Source: Colwellia sp. 20A7
GTDB taxonomy: Bacteria; Pseudomonadota; Gammaproteobacteria; Enterobacterales; Alteromonadaceae
Length of the DNA: 64,000 bases
NCBI RefSeq assembly: GCF_009832865.1
Contig: NZ_CP047130.1
Coordinates: 2,604,001 to 2,668,000 of the forward strand
Direction of reading: 5' to 3'
The notes under the pieces were generated by a model that saw only the letters and a list, made by a program, of their open reading frames with translations, had not been told where the DNA came from and made no database searches. Below are positions 46,184-56,457 of this stretch, piece after piece. The translations under genes and the position numbers were made by a program. Each line of letters begins with the position of its first letter. The stretch's first letter is position 1.

Positions 46184-48445
46184 TTATTTTTCAGAAATTA
46201 GCTCTTTTTTATTTTCAAATGAAATAACCAACTTGTCTTTCTTAACACCTACCTTAGCAACACCGCCATTAGTTAACTCGCCAAAGAGTAACTCATTAGC
46301 CAACTCTTTTTTAAGCTTCTCTTGAATCAAGCGAGACATTGGACGAGCGCCCATTGTTTTATCGTAGCCATGTTCAGCTAACCATTTTTTAGCATCACGT
46401 GTTAATTCTAATGAAACACCTTTTTCATCAAGTTTCGCTTGTAGTTCAACAATAAACTTATCAACTACTTGCTGAATCACTTCATTATCAAGATGATTAA
46501 ACCAAACGATATTATCAAGGCGGTTTCTAAATTCAGGCGAAAATACTTTATTAATCTCACTCATGGCATCTGAGCTATGATCTTGTTGTTTAAAGCCAAT
46601 AGACTGACGAACAGTTTCTTGAACACCAGCATTGGTTGTAAGCACTAGTATAATATTTCTAAAATCAGCTTTACGTCCATTATTGTCAGTTAATGTCCCA
46701 TGATCCATCACTTGTAATAAAATATTGTACACATCCTCATGCGCTTTCTCTATCTCATCAAGCAGGACAACAGCATGAGGATGCTTTATGACTGCATCAG
46801 TAAGTAAACCACCTTGCTCATATCCTACATAACCAGGAGGAGCACCAATCAAGCGACTAACCGCATGCTTTTCCATATATTCCGACATATCAAAGCGTAA
46901 CAATTCAACACCTAAGATTTTAGCTAATTGTTTTGTTACTTCTGTTTTACCAACACCGGTTGGTCCGGCAAATAAGAAAGATCCTACTGGTTTTTCGTCA
47001 TCACCTAATCCTGCACGTGAAAGACGAATTACCGATGATAACTCTTCTATTGCTTGATCTTGACCAAAAACAACTAATTTTAAGTTGCGATCTAGCATTT
47101 TAAGGCTATCTTTCTCAGTCGATGAAACTGATTTCTCCGGAATTCTAGCCATTGTCGCGACAACACTTTCAATATCGGTATTACTGATCGTTTTTTTACG
47201 TTTTGAAGGAGCAACAAGCTGCTGTTTAGCACCGGCTTCATCAATAACATCAATGGCTTTATCAGGTAAAAAACGCTCATTTATATATTTATCTGACAAT
47301 TGTGCTGCTGCACGTAAAGCTGCATTGGTATAACGAATACCATGATGCAATTCATACTTTTCTTTCAAACCTTGTAATATTTTAGTGGTATCTTCAACAC
47401 TTGGCTCAACAATATCTATTTTTTGAAAACGTCTTGCTAGTGCACGATCTTTTTCAAATACACTTTGGTATTCTTGATAAGTAGTCGAGCCCATACAACG
47501 AAGCTTACCCGCTGACAGTAATGGCTTGAGTAAGTTAGAAGCATCTAACATTCCGCCAGAAGCTGCACCAGCACCAATAATAGTATGAATTTCATCAATA
47601 AATAAAATGGCATTTTCATCAGTTTCCAGATCTTTTAACAACGCTTTAAAACGTTTTTCAAAATCACCACGATATTTTGTGCCTGCAAGTAAAGCGCCCA
47701 TATCAAGAGAGTATATTGTTGCGTTACTTAAAAACTCAGGTACATCTTCGTTAACAATCATATTTGCTAAGCCTTCAGCTATTGCAGTTTTACCTACACC
47801 AGCCTCACCTACAAACAAAGGATTATTTTTGCGTCGACGACTTAATACTTGTAAGGTTCTTTCAAGCTCGCTGCTTCGGCCAATTAAAGGATCTATATTC
47901 CCTTTTAATGCTTCTTCATTGAGGTTAACAGAGAAATTTTCAATAGTACGTGGTTCTTCTTCAGTAACCTGTTCACCGTCTTCTAAAGGTGAATTACTCG
48001 AATCATTACCAATTTTAGCAATACCATGTGAAATATAATTAACAATATCTAAACGGCTAATATCTGCTTTCTTCAATATATAAGCGGCTTGAGACTCTTG
48101 CTCGCTAAAGATGGCTACTAAAACATTAGCACCATTTACTTCACTCTTACCTGAAGATTGGACGTGAAAAACAGCGCGTTGTAATACACGTTGAAATCCC
48201 AGAGTTGGTTGAGTTTCTCTTTCTTCTTCTTCAGCTGGAATTACCGGTGTAGTCTCTTGAATGAATTCAAGTAAATTAGCTTGTATCTTACTGAGATCTG
48301 CACCACAGGCCTTTAGCACTTCAATAGCTGAAGGATTATCTAATAGTGCTAATAATAAGTGTTCAACCGTCATAAATTCATGACGATACTCTTTTGCTTG
48401 ACGAAAAGCTAAGTTAAGGGAAATTTCTAAATCTTTATTAAGCAT
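46184..48445 (-). CDS. clpA: ATP-dependent Clp protease ATP-binding subunit ClpA
   Basis: 753 residues. It has an N-terminal Clp-N repeat domain (about 1-145), AAA+ domain 1 with GEAGVGKT at 213-220 and LFIDEIHTIIG, and AAA+ domain 2 with GPTGVGKT (about 490-500) and LLDEIEKAHEDV. The C-terminal LxRRxI-like ClpP-docking tripeptide region and sensor GARPMSRLI complete the family features. ClpA unfolds substrates for ClpP, with ClpS as its N-end-rule adaptor. It lies 54 bp after clpS and faces cspD, the arrangement found in E. coli. The start has GGAG upstream. Confidence 0.97.
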   Translation of the reverse strand: MLNKDLEISLNLAFRQAKEYRHEFMTVEHLLLALLDNPSAIEVLKACGADLSKIQANLLEFIQETTPVIPAEEEERETQPTLGFQRVLQRAVFHVQSSGKSEVNGANVLVAIFSEQESQAAYILKKADISRLDIVNYISHGIAKIGNDSSNSPLEDGEQVTEEEPRTIENFSVNLNEEALKGNIDPLIGRSSELERTLQVLSRRRKNNPLFVGEAGVGKTAIAEGLANMIVNEDVPEFLSNATIYSLDMGALLAGTKYRGDFEKRFKALLKDLETDENAILFIDEIHTIIGAGAASGGMLDASNLLKPLLSAGKLRCMGSTTYQEYQSVFEKDRALARRFQKIDIVEPSVEDTTKILQGLKEKYELHHGIRYTNAALRAAAQLSDKYINERFLPDKAIDVIDEAGAKQQLVAPSKRKKTISNTDIESVVATMARIPEKSVSSTEKDSLKMLDRNLKLVVFGQDQAIEELSSVIRLSRAGLGDDEKPVGSFLFAGPTGVGKTEVTKQLAKILGVELLRFDMSEYMEKHAVSRLIGAPPGYVGYEQGGLLTDAVIKHPHAVVLLDEIEKAHEDVYNILLQVMDHGTLTDNNGRKADFRNIILVLTTNAGVQETVRQSIGFKQQDHSSDAMSEINKVFSPEFRNRLDNIVWFNHLDNEVIQQVVDKFIVELQAKLDEKGVSLELTRDAKKWLAEHGYDKTMGARPMSRLIQEKLKKELANELLFGELTNGGVAKVGVKKDKLVISFENKKELISEK

Positions 48446-48499
48446 AGGTACTCCAATTTAATTCCTTGCTAATTTCTCTTTTAAATAAAAAAGAGAACA

Positions 48500-48820
48500 T
48501 TAAGCCTTTTCTAAAACGCACTTTAATGGATGATCATTATCCAGTGCATAACGTGCTACAAGATCTACTTTCGTTTCAGCTATATCAGCAGTATATGTGC
48601 CACAAAGCGCTTTTCCTTCATAATGAACGGTTAACATAATGTCGGTAGCTTCATCTGAATTTTTATGAAAAAACTTACACAGTACATCAATAACAAAATC
48701 CATTGGTGTATAATCATCATTAAGTAAAAAAACATGGTATTTCGGTGGTTTTTCTACTTCATCTTTTATTTCTTCTTCAATAAACTCATGGTTGTCAATT
48801 AACTCTTTCCAATTACTCAT
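48500..48820 (-). CDS. clpS: ClpS adaptor protein for N-end rule substrates
   Basis: 106 residues, the usual ClpS length. The acidic flexible N-terminus is followed by [23 protein letters not shown], the family hallmark, in which the N-degron pocket residues lie. [20 protein letters not shown] gives the ClpA-facing surface. ClpS delivers proteins with hydrophobic N-terminal residues to ClpAP. It is the first gene of the clpS-clpA unit and divergent from cspD. Confidence 0.97.
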   Translation of the reverse strand: MSNWKELIDNHEFIEEEIKDEVEKPPKYHVFLLNDDYTPMDFVIDVLCKFFHKNSDEATDIMLTVHYEGKALCGTYTADIAETKVDLVARYALDNDHPLKCVLEKA

Positions 48821-49065
48821 ATCTTTATATTAGTCTCTGCTGATAACTTTTGCTGTAACTTATTTGTAAAAAAAAATGTTTTTTTTCTTTATTCACTTGA
48901 CTAATCTTTTAATTTATCTACGATTCATTAAGTGGTTGTTTTTTAGCCACGTACTTAATTGTGTCTATGCTTCATTATATCTCTCTTTTTAAGGGGCTAA
49001 AATCAATTATAAAATTGATATATAGCAAGACATATAATACTAAAGGATATAGAGGAAGTAGAAGT

Positions 49066-49284
49066 ATGGCTCACGGTACAGTTAAATGGTTTAATAACGC
49101 AAAAGGCTTTGGTTTTATTCGTCCTGATAGTGGTGGAGATGATATTTTCGCTCACTATTCAACTATTGAAATGGAGGGTTATCGCACACTTAAAGCTGGT
49201 CAAGATGTTAATTATGAACTAAATGATGGCCCTAAAGGACATCATGCTGCAAGTATAAAGCCCACTGACGAACAATTAGATTAA
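49066..49284 (+). CDS. cspD: Cold-shock domain protein CspD
   Basis: 72 residues from the ATG at 49066, with AGAGGAAG upstream; an open frame extends 105 bp further to a GTG at 48961, but the added residues are unlike the family. RNP1-like KGFGFI and RNP2-like DIFAHYS motifs are present. The GHHAASIKP ending and the location opposite clpS-clpA identify it as CspD. E. coli CspD is a replication inhibitor induced in stationary phase and is degraded by Lon. Confidence 0.92.
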   Translation: MAHGTVKWFNNAKGFGFIRPDSGGDDIFAHYSTIEMEGYRTLKAGQDVNYELNDGPKGHHAASIKPTDEQLD

Positions 49285-49302
49285 TAAATAATTACCTATA
49301 TC

Positions 49303-49341
49303 ATTTTCTACAATATAAAATTTATTTATATTGTAGAAAAT
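49303..49341. terminator. Bidirectional terminator between cspD and the PilZ gene
   Basis: A 16-bp perfect inverted repeat, arms 49303-49318 and 49326-49341 with a 7-nt loop, lies between the convergent cspD and PilZ genes. The arms begin ATTTTCTAC and end GTAGAAAAT, with AT-rich flanks on both sides. Confidence 0.7.
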
Positions 49342-49360
49342 TTATAACAATAAAAAAGTT

Positions 49361-49660
49361 TTAATCTAACTCCTCTATTGCTATGCCAATTAAATATAAG
49401 CTATCGCATTCTTCATCAATACGGACAACTTTACCAAGTATATCAAGTGACTGTATTTGCTCAGAAGCAGAATTAAGCCTAACCTTTACATGAGTAGACA
49501 TGGCAATAGGATGATCAATTTCAATAGCTACTCCTGTAGCGCTTAAGTCTCGACAAGTCGCTTTTATCTGACTATTGCTTTCATCATCAATTATGGTAAC
49601 AACTACTTCAGTATTCAACATCATGCGATAGAAATTACGTTTATCATCAAAATTTATCAT
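49361..49660 (-). CDS. PilZ-domain protein
   Basis: 99 residues from the ATG at 49660 (GAGGT 7 nt upstream); an upstream in-frame start would add 12 residues without an SD. It is a single PilZ domain: RNFYR near the N-terminus and DLSATGVAIE in the middle correspond to the RxxxR and (D/N)xSxxG c-di-GMP-binding motifs. The protein likely binds c-di-GMP and works as a small stand-alone effector. The GGDEF/EAL protein at 31.5 kb would act on the same messenger. Monocistronic; target unknown. Confidence 0.85.
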   Translation of the reverse strand: MINFDDKRNFYRMMLNTEVVVTIIDDESNSQIKATCRDLSATGVAIEIDHPIAMSTHVKVRLNSASEQIQSLDILGKVVRIDEECDSLYLIGIAIEELD

Positions 49661-49806
49661 TTGTACCTCAATATAATCAAACTTAAAAACGACCATATCT
49701 AAATAATTTGGTCACATCCTCCTTTAACGTTTATGGCTAATTTACTTAGAGAATAACTATTTATACTGAGGTTGTGTCTTTGTGTCAAATGACAGTTATG
49801 TATAAT

Positions 49807-52800
49807 CTAAGAAAAATCCTTTAAATGGTTAACTATTCTCTTTAAAGAAATAGGTTGTGCTGTACCTAAATTTTGGGAGAAAAGTGAAATTCTAAACTCT
49901 TCTATCATCCACTTAGTTAATAATATTTCTTGTGCTATTGGCTTATCTTTACGCTGCTGTGATAATACACTAGCGTATAAATCTGATGCCCTTTTTACTT
50001 CAATTAACTTTAATCTATCTTGGTTAGGGTCAATGGGTAACTTTTCTAATCGACGTAAAATACCTTTTAAATAACGTGTAATATCATCTAACTTTTCAAA
50101 ACCTGAAGCGCTGACAAAACCTTTAAAAACTAAAGCTTCGCTTTGTTGTTTAATATCACTATGAGATTGAATTACATTAAGCGCTACATTACCTTTTAGC
50201 TTTCTAGCGATATCATGTCTTAAGCTTAATGTTTGCTCTACTTTAATTGCAGCCGTTAATACACAATCTGATATTTCAGCGCGTACATACTCACGAAGTA
50301 ACTCAAAGCTTTTTTCATCTCGAGGTAAAATAGCCATTTTTTTAGTTAGCATGTACTCTTTAACTAAATAGACACACGCGCCTTGAATACAATCTTGCAA
50401 TAAATCCGTAATGGAGCCAAAAGGATTAAAGTACAAACCTAGTTTAGCTTTATTAGGCATTTTTTCTTGTAAATATTTTAATGGTGATGGGATATTTAGA
50501 AGAATAAGTCGACTAATACCATTTAACATCGCTTGCTCGGCATGCTCTTCTTGCTCAAATAGTTCAATTGCAACACTACTTTTATGATCAACTAGCGCAG
50601 GAAAAGCCTTAATGGTCATATTTGCGACTTTTTTCTCATAACCTTGAGGTAATTTACCAAAATCCCATAAAGTCAATTTAGACTTCTCTATGCCCTTCTC
50701 TGCCACCTGCTTAATGGAAGCTTTTACTTTGCCTTGTAGTTGCGCTTTCAACTCATTAAGATCTCGCCCCTGCTTTAACAACTCCCCTTTTTCATTAACG
50801 ACTTGAAAGTTCATTGTTAAATGTGCAGGTAACTCAACACCTTGCCAAACATCTTCAGGTAATCTAACACCGGTCATGCGCAGTAACTGTTTGGCCAGTG
50901 CATCCACTAAACTCTCTTGGTTTTTACTGGCATTAGCCATATTTTCTAAACACGCTTCTGCATAATTAGGCGCGGGAACAAAGTTACGTCGTAAAGCTTT
51001 GGGTAACGCCTTAATTAACGCCACAACCAAATCATAACGTAGAGCCGGAATAAGCCAATCGAATCCTTCATAATGACACTGATTCAGCAAGGCAACAGGA
51101 ATAATAACACTGATGCCATCGTCAATATCCCCTGGACTAAAATGATAAGCTAACGGTAAAGTAAGATTATTTTGCTGCCATGTGTCGGGATATTCTTTTG
51201 CCGTCACATCATTTGATGATTTGTTAAGTAAGAAATCTTTAGTGAAATTAAGTAATTTTGCGTCTTGTTTTTTAGCTTTTTTCCACCAAGATAGAAAACT
51301 TCGTTGGCAAATAACAGTTTCTGGAACTTTACTTGAATAAAAATCAACAAGCTGTTGTTCGTCAATTAAAAAGTCTTTACGGCGAGCTTTTTGTTCAAGT
51401 ACTTCAATACTTGCTATTAATGCTTGGTTTTCATCTAAAAATTTTTCTTTTATAAAACAATCACCATTAACCAATGCTTCACGGATAAATATTTCTCTAC
51501 AAGTAATCGGCTCAATCGTATTAAAATTAATTTTTCTTTTTGTGACAATCGGTAAACCATAAAGGCTGACTTGTTCAAAGGCCATTACGGCCCCTTGCTT
51601 TTTCTCCCAATGAGGTTCGCTGTAACTGCGTTTTAATAAATGTTCAGCTAAAGGCTCTATCCAAGTAGGATCAATACGCGCATTCATTCGCGCAAATAAA
51701 CGGCTGGTTTCAACCAATTCAGCTGACATTAACCACTTAGGTGGTTTCTTTGATAGCGATGAACCAGGAAAAACGAAGAACTTGCTTCCTCTCGCTCCTT
51801 TAAACTCTCTGTTTTCATCTTGTTGACCTAAATGGCTTAATAGACCAGACAACAAAGCTTGATGCACTGTCACTAAGCTACTAGGTAATGTTTGTTCTTT
51901 TTTATCTTGTTTTTTTTCTGCACCGGTGTCATTAATTGAAAACTGATAATCAACAGACGTTAATGATATTTTTTGCTCTTTTAACGTTAATTTAAGCTGG
52001 GTAAAAATATCTTGCCATTCACGTAGCCTTACATAAGACAAGTATTCGCGCTGACATAGTTTTCTAAAGTGATTTTGTGATAAATCATTTTTTTGCTCAT
52101 TTACGTACTGCCATAAATTAAGCAAACTAACAAAGTCTGAATTTTTATCTTTAAAACGATTATGTTTTTCATCAGCCGCTTGCTGCTTTTCGTGTGGTCG
52201 TTCTCTTGGGTCTTGAATGCTTAGCGCACTCACAATAATAAGCACTTGCTCAATACAACCCAAATCAATTGCGGTTAACACCATTTTTGCAAGTCGAGGA
52301 TCAATAGAGAATTTAGATAATAAACGTCCTGATTTAGTTAATTTTGTCCCTTCATTTTTTTGTGCTTTTGACTGTTTATTTTCATGAGCACCATTATCTA
52401 TCGCAGCTAATTCTTCTAATAATTTAACACCATCGTTAATATTTCTATTATCAGGAGCTTCTACGAAAGGAAAGTCGCCGATCTCTCCCAAATCTAACGC
52501 TAACATTTGTAAAATAACGGTAGCTAAATTGGTACGCAATATTTCAGGATCGGTAAATTCAGGTCTACTTAAGTAATCTTCTTCGCTATACAGGCGTATA
52601 CAAATACCTGATGATACACGCCCACAACGTCCTGAACGCTGATTAGCACTCGCTTGTGAAATAGGTTCTATAGGTAAACGTTGCACTTTAGTACGGTAAC
52701 TATATCGTGATATACGGGCAGTACCCGGGTCAATCACATATTTAATACCAGGCACAGTTAAACTTGTTTCGGCAACGTTAGTCGCTAGTACAATATTACG

Positions 52801-53916
52801 ACCTGAATGCGGTTTAAAAATAAGATTTTGTTCACTAACGGTTAAGCGTGAATAAAGGGGCAATATTTGTGTGTGTCGTAAATTCGCTTTGTTTAAGGCA
52901 GCAGCAGTATCTCGGATTTCTCGCTCACCATTTAAGAAAATTAATATATCGCCTAAGTTATCTGAAGCAAGTTGTGAAAACTCATCAACGGCATTTAAAA
53001 TTCCACTAATAATATCGTTGCCATCATTCGTATTTTCATCTTGCTCGTTATCATCTGAGCCATTGTCATTTAATGGTCTATAACGCATTTCTACTGGATA
53101 AGTACGACCAGAGACCTCAATAATAGGTGCTGGTTTACCATTTTTATCGGCAAAATGATTAGCAAAGCGTTGCGGATCAATAGTCGCTGAAGTCACTATC
53201 ACTTTTAAGTCAGGTCGCTTAATTAAAACTTGACGCAAATACCCTAAAATAAAATCAATATTTAAACTACGCTCATGCGCTTCATCAATAATAATAGTGT
53301 CATACTGGCGCAGTAAGCGATCTCTTTGCATTTCAGCTAACAAAATACCATCAGTCATTAATTTAATATAACTGTGTTGGCTCACTTGATCATTAAAGCG
53401 AACTTTATAACCCACCTGCTCACCAAGTTTAGTATTTAGTTCGTCGGCAATACGATTAGCAACAGTTCTAGCGGCTATACGTCTGGGCTGAGTATGACCA
53501 ATTAAACCATCAATACCTCGTCCTAGTTCAAGGCAAATCTTAGGTATTTGTGTCGTTTTCCCTGAGCCTGTTTCACCTGCAATAATGACTACTTGGTTAT
53601 CACGAATAGCACGAGATATTTGTTCTGCATTGTCGCTAATCGGCAGGCCTTCCGGATAAGTTATTTTTGGAAGGTTATTGATTTTTTGCTGTTTTTCTTT
53701 AATTGACTTTTCAATTGCTTGTACAGTCTTAGTAAACTGTTTAAGTTGCTGGTCAACTTTAGCTTTATCAGACTGAGACTCAAGTTGAGTCATTATTCTT
53801 TTGTGATTAATAATTTGTTGTTTCAAGCGGTGAAAATCAGATTTTTTCACTTGAGTTAACGCATCAAAAGAAGACTGTATATTCGGGGATTCACTTAGAG
53901 AAATGTTTGACGGCAA
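49807..53916 (-). CDS. hrpA: ATP-dependent RNA helicase HrpA
   Basis: 1369 residues (1300 in E. coli). DEAH-box helicase: Walker A GETGSGKT (114-121), DEAH (211-214), motif III TSATID, and the later QRSGRCGR motif VI. Beyond the RecA-like core come the HA2/OB region and a long C-terminal domain (about 700-1369) typical of HrpA. HrpA processes or remodels mRNA and helps rescue stalled ribosomes in E. coli. The residues near 295 hold an acidic insertion (NDNGSDDNEQDENTND), consistent with the longer length. Monocistronic. Confidence 0.95.
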   Translation of the reverse strand: MPSNISLSESPNIQSSFDALTQVKKSDFHRLKQQIINHKRIMTQLESQSDKAKVDQQLKQFTKTVQAIEKSIKEKQQKINNLPKITYPEGLPISDNAEQISRAIRDNQVVIIAGETGSGKTTQIPKICLELGRGIDGLIGHTQPRRIAARTVANRIADELNTKLGEQVGYKVRFNDQVSQHSYIKLMTDGILLAEMQRDRLLRQYDTIIIDEAHERSLNIDFILGYLRQVLIKRPDLKVIVTSATIDPQRFANHFADKNGKPAPIIEVSGRTYPVEMRYRPLNDNGSDDNEQDENTNDGNDIISGILNAVDEFSQLASDNLGDILIFLNGEREIRDTAAALNKANLRHTQILPLYSRLTVSEQNLIFKPHSGRNIVLATNVAETSLTVPGIKYVIDPGTARISRYSYRTKVQRLPIEPISQASANQRSGRCGRVSSGICIRLYSEEDYLSRPEFTDPEILRTNLATVILQMLALDLGEIGDFPFVEAPDNRNINDGVKLLEELAAIDNGAHENKQSKAQKNEGTKLTKSGRLLSKFSIDPRLAKMVLTAIDLGCIEQVLIIVSALSIQDPRERPHEKQQAADEKHNRFKDKNSDFVSLLNLWQYVNEQKNDLSQNHFRKLCQREYLSYVRLREWQDIFTQLKLTLKEQKISLTSVDYQFSINDTGAEKKQDKKEQTLPSSLVTVHQALLSGLLSHLGQQDENREFKGARGSKFFVFPGSSLSKKPPKWLMSAELVETSRLFARMNARIDPTWIEPLAEHLLKRSYSEPHWEKKQGAVMAFEQVSLYGLPIVTKRKINFNTIEPITCREIFIREALVNGDCFIKEKFLDENQALIASIEVLEQKARRKDFLIDEQQLVDFYSSKVPETVICQRSFLSWWKKAKKQDAKLLNFTKDFLLNKSSNDVTAKEYPDTWQQNNLTLPLAYHFSPGDIDDGISVIIPVALLNQCHYEGFDWLIPALRYDLVVALIKALPKALRRNFVPAPNYAEACLENMANASKNQESLVDALAKQLLRMTGVRLPEDVWQGVELPAHLTMNFQVVNEKGELLKQGRDLNELKAQLQGKVKASIKQVAEKGIEKSKLTLWDFGKLPQGYEKKVANMTIKAFPALVDHKSSVAIELFEQEEHAEQAMLNGISRLILLNIPSPLKYLQEKMPNKAKLGLYFNPFGSITDLLQDCIQGACVYLVKEYMLTKKMAILPRDEKSFELLREYVRAEISDCVLTAAIKVEQTLSLRHDIARKLKGNVALNVIQSHSDIKQQSEALVFKGFVSASGFEKLDDITRYLKGILRRLEKLPIDPNQDRLKLIEVKRASDLYASVLSQQRKDKPIAQEILLTKWMIEEFRISLFSQNLGTAQPISLKRIVNHLKDFS

Positions 53917-54065
53917 AATAGACTCAACTAATGTAACAAAAAAAAATGTAGAAAAGTCTATTTTATCAGTTATACCTAAACTACTTCAAGCTGGAGTTTC
54001 AGCCATTGTAATAAACTGCAGTCATATAAAAATGGATAACAAACCAAAACGATAGCTCACAATAA

Positions 54066-54503
54066 TTATTGAGCTGCGTTTACTTTACCTGTTTTTAAAT
54101 TTTCGCGTAAAATTTTATCAATAGAACGTAAAACATCATTACGGCAAATGGTCCCTAATAAGTTATTACTTTCATCAACAACAGGGTAAACTTTTGGCTT
54201 GTTTTGAACCATTAAACGCCCTAATTCAATTACACTGTCATAAGGCTTCATTGATAGGACATCTTTACGCATTAAGTCTGAAACATTAACGATATGCGCG
54301 TTGTGGTACATAGTTTCAAGCATTTTAGCAAGAACATCACTTTCAGATAAAAAGCCAATTAATTTACCATTATTATCAATAACAGGGCCACCTATTTGCT
54401 TTGTTTTCAAAAACCGTAATGATGCCTCTTCAACACCCATATCAGCAGTAAAAGTAACAGGATAGTGGTTCATATATTCTTCTATTTTTAACGACTCCAT
54501 CAT
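54066..54503 (-). CDS. CBS-domain pair protein
   Basis: 145 residues containing two CBS domains: about 10-65 (MNHYPVTFTADMGVEEASLRF, then GGPVIDNNGKLIGFLSESDVL) and about 75-130 (MRKDVLSMKPYDSVIELGRL, then VYPVVDESNNLLGTICRNDVLRSI). Stand-alone CBS pairs usually bind adenine nucleotides and regulate partners. Start ATG at 54503 with AGGGG upstream. It lies downstream of the D-glutamate operon on the same strand but 170 bp away, so co-regulation is uncertain. Confidence 0.88.
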   Translation of the reverse strand: MMESLKIEEYMNHYPVTFTADMGVEEASLRFLKTKQIGGPVIDNNGKLIGFLSESDVLAKMLETMYHNAHIVNVSDLMRKDVLSMKPYDSVIELGRLMVQNKPKVYPVVDESNNLLGTICRNDVLRSIDKILRENLKTGKVNAAQ

Positions 54504-54673
54504 AACCCCTTATACATTAATCAAAAAAAGTTATACATTTATATTAGGATATATCCCTACTATTAATGTAGATAACTATTTTTAATAACACCAATTTTTC
54601 ATAGATTTATCTTGGTTTTATTGTATAAAGTTTTATGATTTCAACTAAGAGCCGCTAAAAAATAGAAACAACG

Positions 54674-55534
54674 CTAATATGAAAATTTATTTTCTGTATA
54701 TAACGTTGATGCTTTCAACCAAATCTCACCCACTTTTCCAGTACCTACCGCTACACCATCTAGCTTAGTGACCGGCGCAATTTCTTTTGATGAGCTAGTA
54801 ATCCAAATTTCATCTGCAGCGCGCACTTCATCTAAAGTGACAATACGTTCTTGAACTGTCAATGTTCCATCTTTAGTCAATATATCAATGATTAAACGAC
54901 GAGTAACACCCGGTAAAATTTGGTTATCTTGAATCGGCGTAGCAATAATTCCATCTTTTACGATGAAAATGTTTGATGCACTCGCTTCCGTTAATTCATT
55001 TTTGCTATTAAACAATAAAGTTTCTTGGCTGCCGGCATCAAAGCCTTCTTGAAAATGTAAAACATTCCCTAACAATGAAGTTGATTTTATATGGCAACGT
55101 TTCCAACGCAAATCTTCTGTACTTGTTAAGGCATATCCATTACCAACCGTATCCAAACAAGGCGTTTTAGGAACAGGAATTTCAAAAGCCATTGCAAATA
55201 CAGTTGGAGATACGTTGGTAGGGAAAGCGTGAAAACGTTTAGTATCAGTACCACGGCTTACATGCAAATATAGCCCTAGAGGGCCACCACCATTGCTACT
55301 TGATAACTTGTCACATAAGGCTAACCACTGACTATCATCCCAATTTAACTCAATGCCAATAGCCTTTAAGCCATCATTCATTCTATCTATATGGGCTTGA
55401 AAGCCAACCATTTTGCCAAAGTACGATGGAATTACTTCATATATCCCATCACCAAATAAAAATCCACGATCTAAAGGGGAAATCTTGGCTTCTTCAATTG
55501 GCATATAATCGCCATTTAAAAATACTGTGCTCAT
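54674..55534 (-). CDS. Fold-type IV PLP aminotransferase, D-amino-acid transaminase type
   Basis: 286 residues of the class IV aminotransferase family. It begins MSTVFLNGDYMPIEEAKISPLDRGFLFGDG, typical of D-alanine aminotransferases. The PLP lysine lies in CHIKSTSLLGN, and NELTEASASNIFIV holds the conserved Glu. D-amino-acid transaminase moves the amino group between D-Ala/D-Glu/D-Asp and 2-oxoacids; an aminodeoxychorismate lyase or branched-chain role is less likely given the neighbours. It is the last gene of the six-gene D-glutamate/5-oxoproline operon and starts 41 bp after the DUF4392 gene. Confidence 0.85.
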   Translation of the reverse strand: MSTVFLNGDYMPIEEAKISPLDRGFLFGDGIYEVIPSYFGKMVGFQAHIDRMNDGLKAIGIELNWDDSQWLALCDKLSSSNGGGPLGLYLHVSRGTDTKRFHAFPTNVSPTVFAMAFEIPVPKTPCLDTVGNGYALTSTEDLRWKRCHIKSTSLLGNVLHFQEGFDAGSQETLLFNSKNELTEASASNIFIVKDGIIATPIQDNQILPGVTRRLIIDILTKDGTLTVQERIVTLDEVRAADEIWITSSSKEIAPVTKLDGVAVGTGKVGEIWLKASTLYTENKFSY

Positions 55535-55575
55535 TTTACTTTTCCTGATAATTTAAGTTTACTATTTAATTTTTC

Positions 55576-56430
55576 TTAACTGGCAGTTGGATAACCAATT
55601 AAGGATCTAATTCTTGCAATTAAGGCAATCCCTTCTGAAGCAGGAAGACTGTCTTCGGTTATTTCATTTCTGCGTGTTACACCATCAACACTGCCTAACT
55701 TTGAAATATATTTCAGAATCTGCTCTGGGCAGGTTTCATTCAATAAATCTTTTTTAGACCAAACACTTAAAAAGGCTAAAATACCATAAACGCCCCAATT
55801 TGATACATCACTTAATATCAATTCATCACACGTAGTCGCGGCAGGAACAATATCAAGTTTTGCTAATAGCTCTTTCACGTTCCCCATGCCTATTTCATTA
55901 CCACCATCACCAATAGCAATCGTTGGACAATTTGCTTCTGTCATAAAGAAATCAAAAGACGCTGATTTAGCACTTATATCTTCACCACGCATATTATGGT
56001 AATTTCCATTTTCCGCAGCGCCAGGACATTCAATAGCTATAATAGCTTGAGGTTTATACTGTAAAAGTGCCGCTTTCGCTTCAGCTAAACCAGATTTTTT
56101 ATCACCAACACTAATAACACAAACGTTATAATCATCTTTGAGTGCATTAGCCATTGGGTTACCACACACTAAAATAGGAGTGGCACCTAAAAGAGCCAAC
56201 GCTTTATATAAAATTAAAGCCCCTACAGGGCCGTCTGTTTCAAACGTGTCCAAAACAGGAAATCCAGTACCTATAAGCACTGTACCTTCTATATTGCTCA
56301 AAGATTTAGCCGCACGTAAACAATAACCTGAAGTAACTTGTTGTTGTAAATCCTTCATACCGCGTAAATTTCGCTCAACAAGCATGCATTCAATTTGTTC
56401 ACTAAGTGATGCTTCATTTTCTATATTCAT
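55576..56430 (-). CDS. DUF4392 protein (D-glutamate cyclase C-terminal-half type)
   Basis: 284 residues matching the DUF4392/GLUCM-like C-terminal family. Marks: VLIGTGFPV near 50-58, DGPVGALILYKAL, an acidic IECPGAAENGNYHNMRG, and IGDGGNEIGMGNV near 180. This family forms the C-terminal half of the mammalian mitochondrial D-glutamate cyclase, which turns D-glutamate into 5-oxo-D-proline. It sits in an operon with the N-terminal-half-type protein at 58919-59731. Whether this half is catalytic alone is not known from sequence. 27 bp after pxpC. Confidence 0.8.
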   Translation of the reverse strand: MNIENEASLSEQIECMLVERNLRGMKDLQQQVTSGYCLRAAKSLSNIEGTVLIGTGFPVLDTFETDGPVGALILYKALALLGATPILVCGNPMANALKDDYNVCVISVGDKKSGLAEAKAALLQYKPQAIIAIECPGAAENGNYHNMRGEDISAKSASFDFFMTEANCPTIAIGDGGNEIGMGNVKELLAKLDIVPAATTCDELILSDVSNWGVYGILAFLSVWSKKDLLNETCPEQILKYISKLGSVDGVTRRNEITEDSLPASEGIALIARIRSLIGYPTAS

Positions 56431-56457
56431 GTTTCTTATACCAAGCTTGATCTAATT

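Noticed and set aside
47607..48038. 143-codon plus-strand frame inside clpA
   Set aside because: Antisense shadow of the conserved ClpA AAA+ domain; no RBS.
48961..49065. Upstream extension of cspD from a GTG at 48961
   Set aside because: It would add a hydrophobic/basic segment unlike any cold-shock protein; the SD is at 49066.
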